Source: Ancistrus triradiatus (taxonomy: Eukaryota > Chordata > Actinopteri > Siluriformes > Loricariidae). From it: a stretch of DNA of 64,000 bases. Of the stretch, positions 14,166 through 23,832 are shown piece by piece. Both the position numbers and the translations under genes were made by a program. The stretch's first letter is position 1; each line of letters starts with the position of its first letter. The stretch lies in NCBI GenBank assembly GCA_025084515.1, contig JAJAGP010001325.1, forward strand, positions 97,001 through 161,000, given 5' to 3'. The notes below the pieces were generated by a model. It made no database searches. It worked only from the letters and a program-made list of their open reading frames with translations, and was not told where the DNA came from.

Positions 14166-15079
14166 ACTTCACAGTCACTACCTGCTGCTGTCTGCTCTAC
14201 ACCATCTAACAAAAACAACAAAAATAGCAATAATGTAAATCATAATTCATTTTTAATCGTTGTGTAAAAACAATGCACAAAGTATGGGACATAAATCTGT
14301 TAGAAAACAAAAGAATGTGAAACACTTTTATTTTCTGTATTATATGAGTCAATTTTCTTTTTTTTTATTTTAAAAGTGTATTTACACATGGACTTCGTTT
14401 TTCTTTGCGTCTGAATCAAATGAACTGAATACAATTGCATGCTAAATGTCAGGTCGTGTCATCTATACATACACAATATAATGATTACAAGAATAAATAC
14501 TTAAAACATGATGTTTTTTAGAAATTCAACCTGTTTCTGCAGGGGTTCTTTTAATACCACATGTCCTCATGGTTTCATGCCAAAATTCAAACATAATTGA
14601 GCATTGTAGTGTCGTGGAAAAAGTGTATTTTTAAAAGTAATTTAGGAACAGATAAGCACCTTATTTTAAGAGTACACTGTAGATTAGATTTGGGTGAAAA
14701 AGTAGTATGAGGAAGCAACTTAAATTCACGTTTTATTTATTTATTTCGGAGAGTGTAACGAAGCATCAGCTCTACATATTTTTATTGGTGTTTAATTCTT
14801 TATTTTTGTTCACAAATCGAGTTGTAAAAATTAAGTTGTAGACCTGCTTGTTAGGAAACTAATCACATCAGAGCTTCAGCCTTTTCTGACTTTAATCGAC
14901 TGACTGATTAAGTGCACAAATAAAAAACATTTTGCAGGTTTATTTCTTCATTTATTGAATTGTATTAATTAATTATGATGTGCTTCTAACGAAGTATTTC
15001 TGTTTCCATTTGTTTATATGAAGTCAGAGTTTTATATGAAACAATTCTTCTTCATCCCCAAAAAAGGAGGAGAAAGTGC

Positions 15080-15450
15080 AGATAAAGTGCTGCTGCCTGT
15101 CCCGGTGTGTCCTCGCATTCTGCTGTAAATTGAGCGCGTGCAAAGCCGATTCTCCGCGCATTGTTAACGGAATCGGATTTATTAGAAGTTTAAAATCCAA
15201 ACTGTAATAAGGGGTTTATCTGAATCTGTAAAGCCACGGCGCAGATATAAACACAGAGAGACAGACCGCAGCCTCTGTCACGGTCCGTCTGCCCCGTTCC
15301 AAACTCCCGTTAATAAACACTTTGATCTGAATAGCGGCACCGGGCCGCGCGCGCACAGGTGCAACAGGCCGAGTTTTAAACTTCGGGGGTGACCGCGACT
15401 CACCTGAGAGACTCAGTTCAGGTAAGGTCTGCTTCAACCTGCTTTAAAAT
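15080..15450 (-). promoter_or_regulatory. GC-rich block, possible non-coding first exon/promoter of the otx5/crx gene
   Basis: A CpG-bearing block in AT-rich surroundings, about 3.6-3.9 kb upstream of the homeobox start codon. On the minus strand CTGAGTCTCTCAG|GTGAGTCGCG at about 15402 is a strong 5' splice site. A splice from here to the possible CAG acceptor just before the ATG (11535) would give a non-coding leader exon, as is usual in Otx genes. No transcript data support it. Confidence 0.3.
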
Positions 15451-16128
15451 CACACTTGCATATAAGTAGCCTACACAGGAATGTTTAGAAGCGTTACGCT
15501 TTATTCTGTAAAATACGAGCGAGAGAGAAACAGCGAAACAAAGTTAAATAATAATTAAAAAGAAAAACACAAAAACGTATATTTTCCAATTAAAGCATTT
15601 GGTGACTTAACAATAACTGTATCCTACATGCGCCTGTGTTTACATAAAGTGCTGCAAAATGTTATGTAACCGAAATACAAAAACACAAAAGCAAATAATA
15701 AAGAAGAAAATAAATAGGCGAATAAATACAAACTTAAATAAATCTAAACGTTTCCTTTTTTTTCTTTGAAAAAAGAATAAGACATAGCTTTGGAAAAATT
15801 GAAATGTTAAGTATGAAAATGTACAAAATATTACAATATTAATCACAATAAAATAAAGTATAGGAAAACAAATCTAAATATTCTAATTATGTATTTGATT
15901 ATTGTACCACAAACCCCATTTACCAACTTATATTTAACTTAAATGTGACATTTCGAGTTGAATGTCGTTGTATGACGTCACATTTGTCTCTATTTTGTTG
16001 AAATGTTTCTGCTTGATTGTTTATTGCGCTTTTCCTCATGGGTGTGAGAGAGAGGCATTAGGACCCAGTGAAGGCTGAAATTAAGGACAGGGCAACCTCA
16101 TAAGAGGCTTACTGTATCTAATCTGTAC

Positions 16129-16132
<4 letters not shown>

Positions 16133-16187
<55 letters not shown>
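16133..16187. repeat. (CA)n microsatellite
   Basis: About 27 CA units, uninterrupted. Confidence 0.95.
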
Positions 16188-16189
<2 letters not shown>

Positions 16190-16429
16190 ACAGACTGTGC
16201 AATCTGCATAACACAATTTATATCCACACAAAATGTAACTTACTCAGGCTTCCATTTATTCTAAATATATATGCGTGTTTAGTAACTCTTAAGTAGTGAT
16301 CCATGACTTCCTGCTCCGTGATGGTATATGTATGAGGTGACACAGAGGCCAAATTCCCTTCGTCATTGATCAACATGGGAACAATTACTTAAACACACTC
16401 AAAATGAGACAAAAGTGTGTTAACCCTTG

Positions 16430-16920
16430 GTATATCAGACCTAAATTAATAATTTTAAGCTTTAAAACCAACTGGAGCTGGAATGAAGCAGCCTGGAAGC
16501 TCAAACGTTGGTTTTACCCCATCACACAGTTAGAAGGAGGGATAGGGAGTCTGGGTTGGTGATGTGCAGAAGACGGAAGTCTCCAAATCTCTGGAAATCT
16601 CATTTAGAGCCACCAACAAATAGTTTATAAGGTGTAGGAGAGACCAACATCTAACTGGTTTAACTGCTTCTGTTTTTCAAGATGAGCCAAAATTAGAGTT
16701 GGGTTGGTGACATGGGACGGTTCTACAGAATATAACTGCCTTTTAAATATGGTGGAGGATCTGTTTCGTTAGATGTTTCGTTCCATGGACACCTTGGTCA
16801 GGGATTCCGTGAAGTACCAGCAGATGTGAAATCAAAACCTTACAACGGGTGGTTGGATAATCCAGCAGGACGATCCAAGTCATTCCTTGCTCATGAAATC
16901 ATCAATGATCTATAGTAGAA
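16430..16920 (+). mobile_element. Decayed Tc1/mariner-like transposase remnant
   Basis: Fragments such as AGGTGTAGGAGAGACCAACA, AATATGGTGGAGGATCTGTT and CCAGCAGGACGATCCAAG follow the order of a Tc1/mariner transposase coding region in sense orientation. There are no clear terminal inverted repeats and no open frame. Confidence 0.5.
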
Positions 16921-17106
16921 GATTGACGTGAATTCACTCTATTTCCATACAATTCAGTTGTCGCGGCCCTACACTGGACACAAGCCCTTATCAGGACGCG
17001 TACACAAGAACATAAAGAAATAAAGAGCTGTGAGGTATCCTTTTGTAGCCATTTTACCAGGAGTGGCAATAATTATAGAGCTGCGTGGAGTTAGATAGAG
17101 TAGATC

Positions 17107-17108
17107 AC

Positions 17109-17139
<31 letters not shown>

Positions 17140-17497
17140 TACAGAGTTTAGCCGATTTATCATAATGTGCTTTATCTAAAAGTAAGTATCTTACGTCGGG
17201 ATAAAGACAGGAAAAGGCGGTTTGGACTCAGATCGACTCCGGAGATCAGCAAGGACGGAACGTAGGTTGAGGGTTTGAGCAGAAGTTTACACCCGTTAGG
17301 GGCTGAGGGCCCTGGGTCTGGGAATTAGGGGTCACTGCGGAGCGATCTGTATATTAGAGGATTTGATGGATTTTAATATCTGGAGGAAATGGATGGAGTG
17401 TCTGGAGGTACACAGAGAATGGATTCAAGAAATAAGGGGTGGGTCGTACCTGGTTTTGTCATGTCAGGCTGACTGCGTGTGTGTGTGTGTGTGTGTG

Positions 17498-17535
<38 letters not shown>
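17107..17535. repeat. (CA)n and (GT)n microsatellites
   Basis: (CA)n at about 17107-17140 and interrupted (GT)n at 17476-17535, in otherwise unremarkable intergenic sequence. Confidence 0.9.
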
Positions 17536-17540
<5 letters not shown>

Positions 17541-17681
17541 TAATAAGTTTTACAGGTTTTGAGATAGCCTCTCAGGTCATGGATTGTACGGGAAGAACGC
17601 AGGGATCTTCCGAAACATTGCCATCTTATCATGCTCTGATTGGCTCCTGATGGTCAGGTGACCTGAGATTGGTCTCTATGT

Positions 17682-17845
17682 TATTTAGTCATTTAGGTGA
17701 TGCTTGTATCCAGAACGACTTACAACTGATACAAGATACAATCTAAGCAACTGTGAGTTAAGGTTCTTGCTCGTTGGCACCATGGCAGTGCTGGAGCTTG
17801 AACCCTCAACCTGTCTGCTCTGTAGTCCGGTTCCTTAGAGCTGTT
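17682..17845. repeat. Teleost interspersed repeat, second copy
   Basis: 'GTCATTTAGGTGATGCTTGT' then 'ATCCAGAACGACTTACAACT' and, later, 'CTGGAGCTTGAACCCTCAAC' match the landmarks of the repeat at 4766-4892. Confidence 0.55.
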
Positions 17846-17924
17846 GTGGAAAACTGTAATGTTCTGTGTGGCTCTTTGTATTTATTTCCACGTTTACATC
17901 CTAGTCATGGTTTGGAGGATCCAA

Positions 17925-18250
17925 CACCTATCACTGGAGAACATGGGGCCGGTGTTCCCTGGATGCAGTGCCAGTCACTGTCAGGGCAGGTCAGCTTGAT
18001 GTGCCACCCAAAATATTGTTGTATGCATGGCACCAGTCCGTAACAGGGCACGTGCAAACAGTCACATGCTCACTGACCTGCTCAATCACTCTGGGAAGCT
18101 TTAGAGACGTCAGCTGACCTAACGCACGTATTTTGTTGGGGTAAAACCTCACTGACACAGGGAGAACATGCAAACTCCACACAGGCAGCACCCAGCCCAA
18201 GACTCGAACTAGGAACCTCTTGAGCTGTGACCGAACCTGCTTTAGATCTG
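17925..18250 (-). repeat. Teleost SINE-like repeat, antisense copy
   Basis: 'GGGAGAACATGCAAACTCCA' at about 18159 is the complement of the conserved GGAGTTTGCATGTTCTCC core, followed by 'AAGACTCGAACTAGGAACCT', a B-box-like region. Confidence 0.6.
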
Positions 18251-18333
18251 TGTTTGAGTCTCACAGCAGGCTGATACAGACAGATTGGTAATCCCTGGCA
18301 GCAGGTGGGTGTCTGTGTGTGTCAGCACATCAG

Positions 18334-18336
<3 letters not shown>

Positions 18337-18391
<55 letters not shown>
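18337..18391. repeat. (GT)n microsatellite
   Basis: About 27 GT units. Confidence 0.95.
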
Positions 18392-18392
<1 letters not shown>

Positions 18393-18569
18393 GTGGGGGG
18401 ATTAAACAGGTTAACACCTGCTTCGGTCCGAGCGTGTCCTGTCTAATTCTGTAGACGATGCTGAACTCCAGATTTGTAGAGCAGCATGAAGACCTGACGT
18501 CCATCAGTCCATGGTCTGCTGTAGCCAGTCTGACTCACAGTGAGCCTCCTGCATAGGTCACACCAAGAG

Positions 18570-18880
18570 CACAACACACTATGAATAAGAAGCCAGCAAA
18601 ACAGCTGTAGAATTTTCCACAGTTGGCATTTATGGCAGGGCACCAACAAGAAACGTACTGCTTTCTGAAAACATGTAGTCATTCTACACAATACTGTGTA
18701 CACACCTGAACCAAAATGCTGCGTTACGCAACGACAAAACTTACGCAACGACAAACGTTACGCAACAACATCGTATCGTCATCCCAACTGTGAAGCATGG
18801 TGAAGAAGCTGCGCATACAGCTCATTCTGAAAAACTTAATGAAGTTCACTTCTGAGCAGGGCAAGGTCTTCTTCCAGACA
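18570..18880. mobile_element. Probable transposon fragment with internal 18-19-bp tandem repeats
   Basis: 'AACTGTGAAGCATGGTGAAG' at 18786 resembles the Tc1/mariner 'GTGAAACATGGTGGAGGA' transposase segment. Just before it, TTACGCAACGACAAA recurs three times (18723-18769). Confidence 0.4.
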
Positions 18881-18986
18881 CACACACACACACACACTCC
18901 TATGCCATGTGTCCCATACAATAGAGCAATTGAATACATGCATGAGTGCACATGTAGGCTTTGGTTTGCGCTTGGGTTTATACAGG

Positions 18987-19033
<47 letters not shown>

Positions 19034-19124
19034 TGGCAGAACGCATGGTGGGGTGCTGGTTGGGGGTCGAGTGGTCACATTAGGGGGTTGTACAGTGGTG
19101 GGGGTCTAGCTTGTGACACGTGCA

Positions 19125-19165
<41 letters not shown>
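18881..19165. repeat. Microsatellite cluster (CA)n, (GT)n, (GT)n
   Basis: (CA)n at 18881-18896, (GT)n at 18988-19028 and (GT)n at 19126-19165. The 184-codon open frame across this block (18797-19351) is a repeat artefact. Confidence 0.9.
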
Positions 19166-19167
<2 letters not shown>

Positions 19168-19244
19168 ATATGGCATTGAGTACAGTAATCATGGAAGTGG
19201 TGCAGCGGCCTCTGCATCCTCTAATCCTCTGCATTCAGCCACGT

Positions 19245-19368
19245 GCCACACAAACACACTCTTAGATATAAACACACAAAAAACATCATACACACAAACA
19301 CACTTAGATATAATCACACACACAACTTCATACACACAAACACACACTTAGATATAAACACACACACA
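19245..19368. repeat. CA-rich minisatellite, unit about 35-45 bp
   Basis: The unit 'ACACACTTAGATATAA(A/T)CACACA' plus 'CATCATACACACAA' repeats three to four times. It resumes at 20492-20550 on the far side of the element at 19370-20490. Confidence 0.75.
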
Positions 19369-19369
19369 A

Positions 19370-20490
19370 CAGAGGAGAAGAAGTACACAAATTTGCTACT
19401 AAAAGTTGCTACTAATCTGTTAAAAATACTCAAGTAAAAGTTGTATTACAGTTTAGATATTTTACTTAAGTAGACGTATAAAAGCGCTACTCATATGCTT
19501 TAAGTAAAAAAGTAAAAAGTATTTCTTTAAAAAGCCCCTTTTTGAAACAGGACGTCTTTTATTGAGGGTAAGAGGTACAGATCCATGATACTGAGGCTAC
19601 ATAATGGTTTAACTACATGAGCCATCTGCAAAAAAAACATACAAATACAGAAACATAATGAAACATTTTAAAACATAATGAACCAATGTTCTAATACTTT
19701 TTAGTATTGTTTTCGTAAATGCTGATAAATCGCTCGTATCTAGACATGGTAATATTCAGAAATGCAGTATATAATGATATTTACCCCAAGCTACAGTTAT
19801 CGACTCTCTGAAACACTGTCACTGCACTTAATTTAAACACTATTCTACTTAATTTGATAATTTAGACATATAGTTTTGCTAATATACCTCTTATATTCAT
19901 TACAGAACTCACCATCCCAGGGACGTGGAATGAATAAAAACAGCGTAAAGTGTGTACAGTTATTTTTGGGAGTAGAATGCATTATGGTGAACATTAAAAC
20001 TTGTTAGAAAGACGATAATAAGTTTTATATTTTGTGTCAAGCAGGACTGTGAACCTGTGAACTTGGGCTTATTTGATGTTTTTTGTTTCAGATAAGTCCT
20101 GCTGAGTATCTGTGTGATCTCTCATAGATGGGTCATATAAATGCCTGTAAGGCGTACCTGCTCTGCAAGAGCTTCTTCAGCTTCTTCAGCGCCACAGCAA
20201 ACCTACAAAAACAGATGAAAGCATTGCTTTCGCATCATTTTTGGCGCATGTACCCTCGCGATAGCTGTAATGTGTCAAGTATGCCTGACTAGAGTTGTCT
20301 AAATAAACAGAGAAAGACAGGAAGATAAAACAGAGCAATAAATCGATTCATAAAAGCTAAAGTAACAAGCCTGTTTTGAAAGTGTAGTAAAAGTAAAAAA
20401 GTATTATGTTAAAGAAATAATCAAGTGAAGTACAGATACTTAAAAACATATTTAAGTACAGTAATGAAGTACTTGTACTTAGCAGCTCTG
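19370..20490. mobile_element. hAT-like non-autonomous DNA transposon
   Basis: The left end CAGAGGAGAAGAAGTACAC and the reverse complement of the right end, CAGAGCTGCTAAGTACAAG, begin with the CAGAG typical of many hAT ends. Both terminal regions are rich in 'TACTCAAGTAAAAGT'-type motifs, a common fish hAT signature. It sits inside the CA-rich minisatellite. No transposase frame is present. Confidence 0.6.
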
Positions 20491-20643
20491 CAAACACACA
20501 CATGGGTATAAGATCATACACACAACTTCATACACACAAACACACACCAGTGTAAGAACATCATTATTTTAACATATTGCAAGTTGTCTACGTGTTTAGG
20601 AAAATATATATTAGAGGAACACGAAGTGTTAACACACTTCTAG

Positions 20644-20645
<2 letters not shown>

Positions 20646-20684
<39 letters not shown>

Positions 20685-21001
20685 AGACAATGGCCCTCTG
20701 ATGCTTAATTGGCAGTATAATCCTGTGGAATGTGTCTAATTAGTACACCCTGGCAGACTCGCTCTTACCCAACCGCACAAAGGAGTGCTGTTACACACAC
20801 ACACGGGTTCACATACTTTTTCCCAGACTGTATGTGAAGGATTTCCCTATGGGTTGTGTGTTAGTAGTTCTTATTGAGTGTGTGTGTGTGGTCCAGGTTG
20901 CCGTTGTGTGCTGTAGTGTGTATTTCAATATATTGTGTTATAGTGTGGACGTGTTGACACACTGAACATTGTGTTTGTGTGTGTGGGGTCCTGTAAAATA
21001 T

Positions 21002-21054
<53 letters not shown>

Positions 21055-21149
21055 CGTTATCGAGGCTGACAGAGGGTTGTGTATTAGGAGGCGGGTGGCA
21101 GATTTCTCTACCCTGTTTTAGACACACTAATCTGGCTTTAGGGAACGCA

Positions 21150-21204
<55 letters not shown>
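20646..21204. repeat. Microsatellite cluster (CA)n, (GT)n, (CA)n
   Basis: (CA)n at 20646-20682, (GT)n at 21001-21051 and (CA)n at 21152-21204. The GT and CA tracts 100 bp apart could pair as an imperfect hairpin. Confidence 0.92.
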
Positions 21205-21208
<4 letters not shown>

Positions 21209-21584
21209 CTGAACTCTATCTGATGCTTAATAATAATATCTGAACCAAGCAAACCATAATCAAAAATATCTTCAGTCATTGTGGAAGGGTTCTTGACCTT
21301 GTCACTGCACCACGACTCCTGTCTCAAGAACATTCCATGATAAAAGTCTTTTTTTAGTGTAGTAATAAAGTAATTTTATTTAACATATTTATTATAGTGC
21401 TAAATTAAGCTTGTTACTTTCCATATATGGGCATTGGGATGTACCATCTGACCTGAATGTGGGAAGCCAAAAGTTATGTATTTTTAAGGCTTTTCAAACA
21501 TACTGTTTACTTAAAGGTGACATGTCAGGCATTTATGATTTCTTAAAATGATTAATCATATTTGTATTTTCTGTATTAATTATT

Positions 21585-21715
21585 ATTCATTCATTTTCTT
21601 ATCCGCGTAATCCTTAGGCATGGTCGCGGGAAATCCAGTGCGCAGCCGGCAACACAGGGCACAAGACAGGAACAACTCTAGACAGGGTGAAAATCCATCG
21701 TAGTGTATTAATTAT
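21585..21715 (-). repeat. Teleost SINE-like repeat end, antisense
   Basis: 'ATTCATTCATTTTCTTATCC' then 'CGCAGCCGGCAACACAGGGC' is the antisense tail of the common fish SINE-like repeat (its sense end reads GGATAAG..GAATGAATGAAT). Confidence 0.55.
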
Positions 21716-21751
21716 TAATAGTTATCATAATAGGAACAAACATAAGTATTG

Positions 21752-22197
21752 AGGTGCTTGAAAGTTTTTGAACCCTTTAGAATTTTTTTAGATTTCTGCG
21801 TAAATATGACCTAAAACATCATCAGATGTCACGAATCTCCTTTGTCCGTGCTATGATACACTTCCACAAACATGTGTTGTGAAGAGCAGACTTTGATAGG
21901 TCCCTGTTCCTGAAATAACACAGGGTGCCCACTCACACCTGATTGTCATCCCATTGATTGAAAACACCTGACTCTATTTCACCTTCAAATGAACTGCTCA
22001 TCCTAGAGGTTCACATACTTTTGCCACTCACTAATATGTTATATTGGATAATGTTCCTCAATGAATAAATGACCAAGTATAATATTTTGTCTCATTTGTT
22101 TAACTGGGTTCTCTTTATCTACTTTTAGGACTTGTGTGGAAATTTGATGATGTTTTAGGTCACATTTATGCAGAAATATAGAAAATTCTAAAGCACC
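21752..22197. mobile_element. Mariner-type MITE with long terminal inverted repeats
   Basis: The left arm contains 'AGATTTCTGCGTAAATATGA' and 'CCTAAAACATCATCAG'. The right arm is its complement, 'TGATGATGTTTTAGGTCAC' then 'ATTTATGCAGAAATATAG', ending CTAAAGCACCACTG. The arms are about 60 bp and the element about 445 bp. It matches the ends of a common fish Tc1/mariner element ('CATACTTTTGCCACTCA' is also present near 22016). Confidence 0.75.
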
Positions 22198-22564
22198 ACT
22201 GTAAATATGTTTTCTGTCTTTAAATTGTTAGATTAAAACAAACAAGAGTCTAAGATGCTCAAATCTACAGATTATGAAAACAGTACAAAGTAAAAGTCAT
22301 ATTTTATATTCTTTTGTTTCAGATGTTTGGAGAAGTCACGAGGTGTGGATGAAGATTGATCTCCAGGTTGTGTGTATGTAGAGTATATTAAAAAAAATTT
22401 TAATAGATAAGATAAAAAGTTACATGTTACCCCTTTAATGAGAAAGATTATGTCTGAATAATATAAATAAAAGAAATACATATTTTTATCCTTAATAATA
22501 TTCTTTCATCTGTCTGTCTGTTTTTTTTCTTTGCTTTAAATATATTTTTGTTGGTGGTATTTTT

Positions 22565-22565
<1 letters not shown>

Positions 22566-22611
<46 letters not shown>
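22566..22611. repeat. (AAT)n microsatellite
   Basis: About 15 AAT units. Confidence 0.95.
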
Positions 22612-22643
22612 GCAAAATGTCAGGAGATGACCACAGTGCTGTT

Positions 22644-22657
22644 CTGCCCCCTGCTGG
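22644..22657 (-). promoter_or_regulatory. CTCF consensus match
   Basis: On the minus strand the sequence is CCAGCAGGGGGCAG, which fits the vertebrate CTCF core CCASYAGRKGGCRS at every position. It lies about 1.2 kb upstream of the map4k1 start. Confidence 0.4.
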
Positions 22658-22950
22658 CTACAGCGGGAAAATGCGCAATGGGCAGTTTGAAGGTCGATCT
22701 ACCAGAAAGAGAAAAACACAGAGATTTCATTTTCAAAAATCACATTTTTCTTTTTATATTTTAATTCTGCTTTTCTTGGCAAAGGGAGTGCCCTCGACAA
22801 AACCAAAATTCACCACAGGGCTGAGCATGGGTCGCTGTTGCAGCGCCAAGGGCCTCAGGGGGCTGAATGTGTAGTAATAATTTACCTCTTTATTTGCATT
22901 ATTAGGACATTTTCCTTTTAGTTTTTAATGATGATTTCTTTGCATAAATA

Positions 22951-22964
22951 CCACCAGATGGCGC
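22951..22964 (+). promoter_or_regulatory. CTCF consensus match
   Basis: CCACCAGATGGCGC fits CCASYAGRKGGCRS at every position. It is on the opposite strand to the site at 22644, so the two point away from each other. Confidence 0.4.
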
Positions 22965-23314
22965 AAGAGAGTTGGTTATTACTTTGTTGTACATACTTCG
23001 TAACCAAAAACGATTCTAAAAAGCTTAAAGTTTCTAAAAGAACGTGTTTATTATAATATATAAGTGTGCCTGATTAAACCCTGCATTCTGTTGCATTACA
23101 TTTGCAGCCTTATGCAAAAGTTTTGGCACCCCTGGTCAAATTGTTTGCCAAAAAAGTTACACAATATTTGCAGGGAAAAAGCCTTTATGTTAGCACTAGT
23201 GGATTAGCAGAGGTGTTATTTGACCTAGGGTACATCGTCTGAATACTTTTCGTTATGTGCTGTGTAACTGTATATATATACACACATCAGTAATGCATGT
23301 CTCTGTTAAAGTCA

Positions 23315-23351
23315 AGGTGTGTGTGTGTGTACGTGTGTATCCATGTGTGTC

Positions 23352-23397
<46 letters not shown>

Positions 23398-23462
23398 CAG
23401 GTGTAAGCCCTACAGCCCTACAGGAAACCGAAACGTTAAGCAGTGCAGCTTTGCAGAGGCAA

Positions 23463-23508
<46 letters not shown>

Positions 23509-23554
23509 TGTGCACATACACGACAAACAGGAAATAAGTCAGAGTTTGATTTAA

Positions 23555-23608
<54 letters not shown>

Positions 23609-23745
23609 AAGGGAGGGAGGTTCCAGTATGTAAGAAGGAAGAACTCGTACATGCACCTCAGTGAGAGTGAGAGAGCAAATCTGCTGTGCTACTCAACGAT
23701 TAAACATACATACATACACACATACATACATACACATACACATAC

Positions 23746-23791
<46 letters not shown>
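23315..23791. repeat. Compound microsatellite block in the map4k1 promoter region
   Basis: (GT)n with a (GA)n of about 20 units at 23315-23394, (CA)n at 23473-23503, (GT)n(GA)n at 23557-23607 and (CATA)n(CA)n at 23705-23791. The last tract ends only about 40 bases before the map4k1 start codon, so it must lie in the core promoter or 5' UTR unless an upstream leader exon exists. Confidence 0.9.
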
Positions 23792-23792
<1 letters not shown>

Positions 23793-23832
23793 CAGGAGAG
23801 TGTGTTTTCAAGCTCGTCTGCAGGTCGCCACG

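Larger units (their letters stand above)
13982..16132. other. Intergenic DNA with CpG-containing candidate regulatory blocks
   Basis: Mostly AT-rich unique sequence. Two blocks stand out for CpG content: 13995-14200 and 15080-15450. No protein-coding exon is supported. Confidence 0.5.

Noticed and set aside
13996..15437. 60-73-codon minus-strand ORFs upstream of the homeobox gene
   Set aside because: No recognisable domains; they coincide with CpG-rich non-coding blocks.
18797..19351. 184-codon plus-strand ORF
   Set aside because: It runs through three microsatellites and a minisatellite, giving Thr-His and Cys-Val runs; no protein family features.
19370..20490. CRISPR-like or phage-like repeat array near 19-20.5 kb
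   Set aside because: Repeats are irregular, CA-rich and in a spliced eukaryotic genome; they fit a minisatellite plus hAT-like element.
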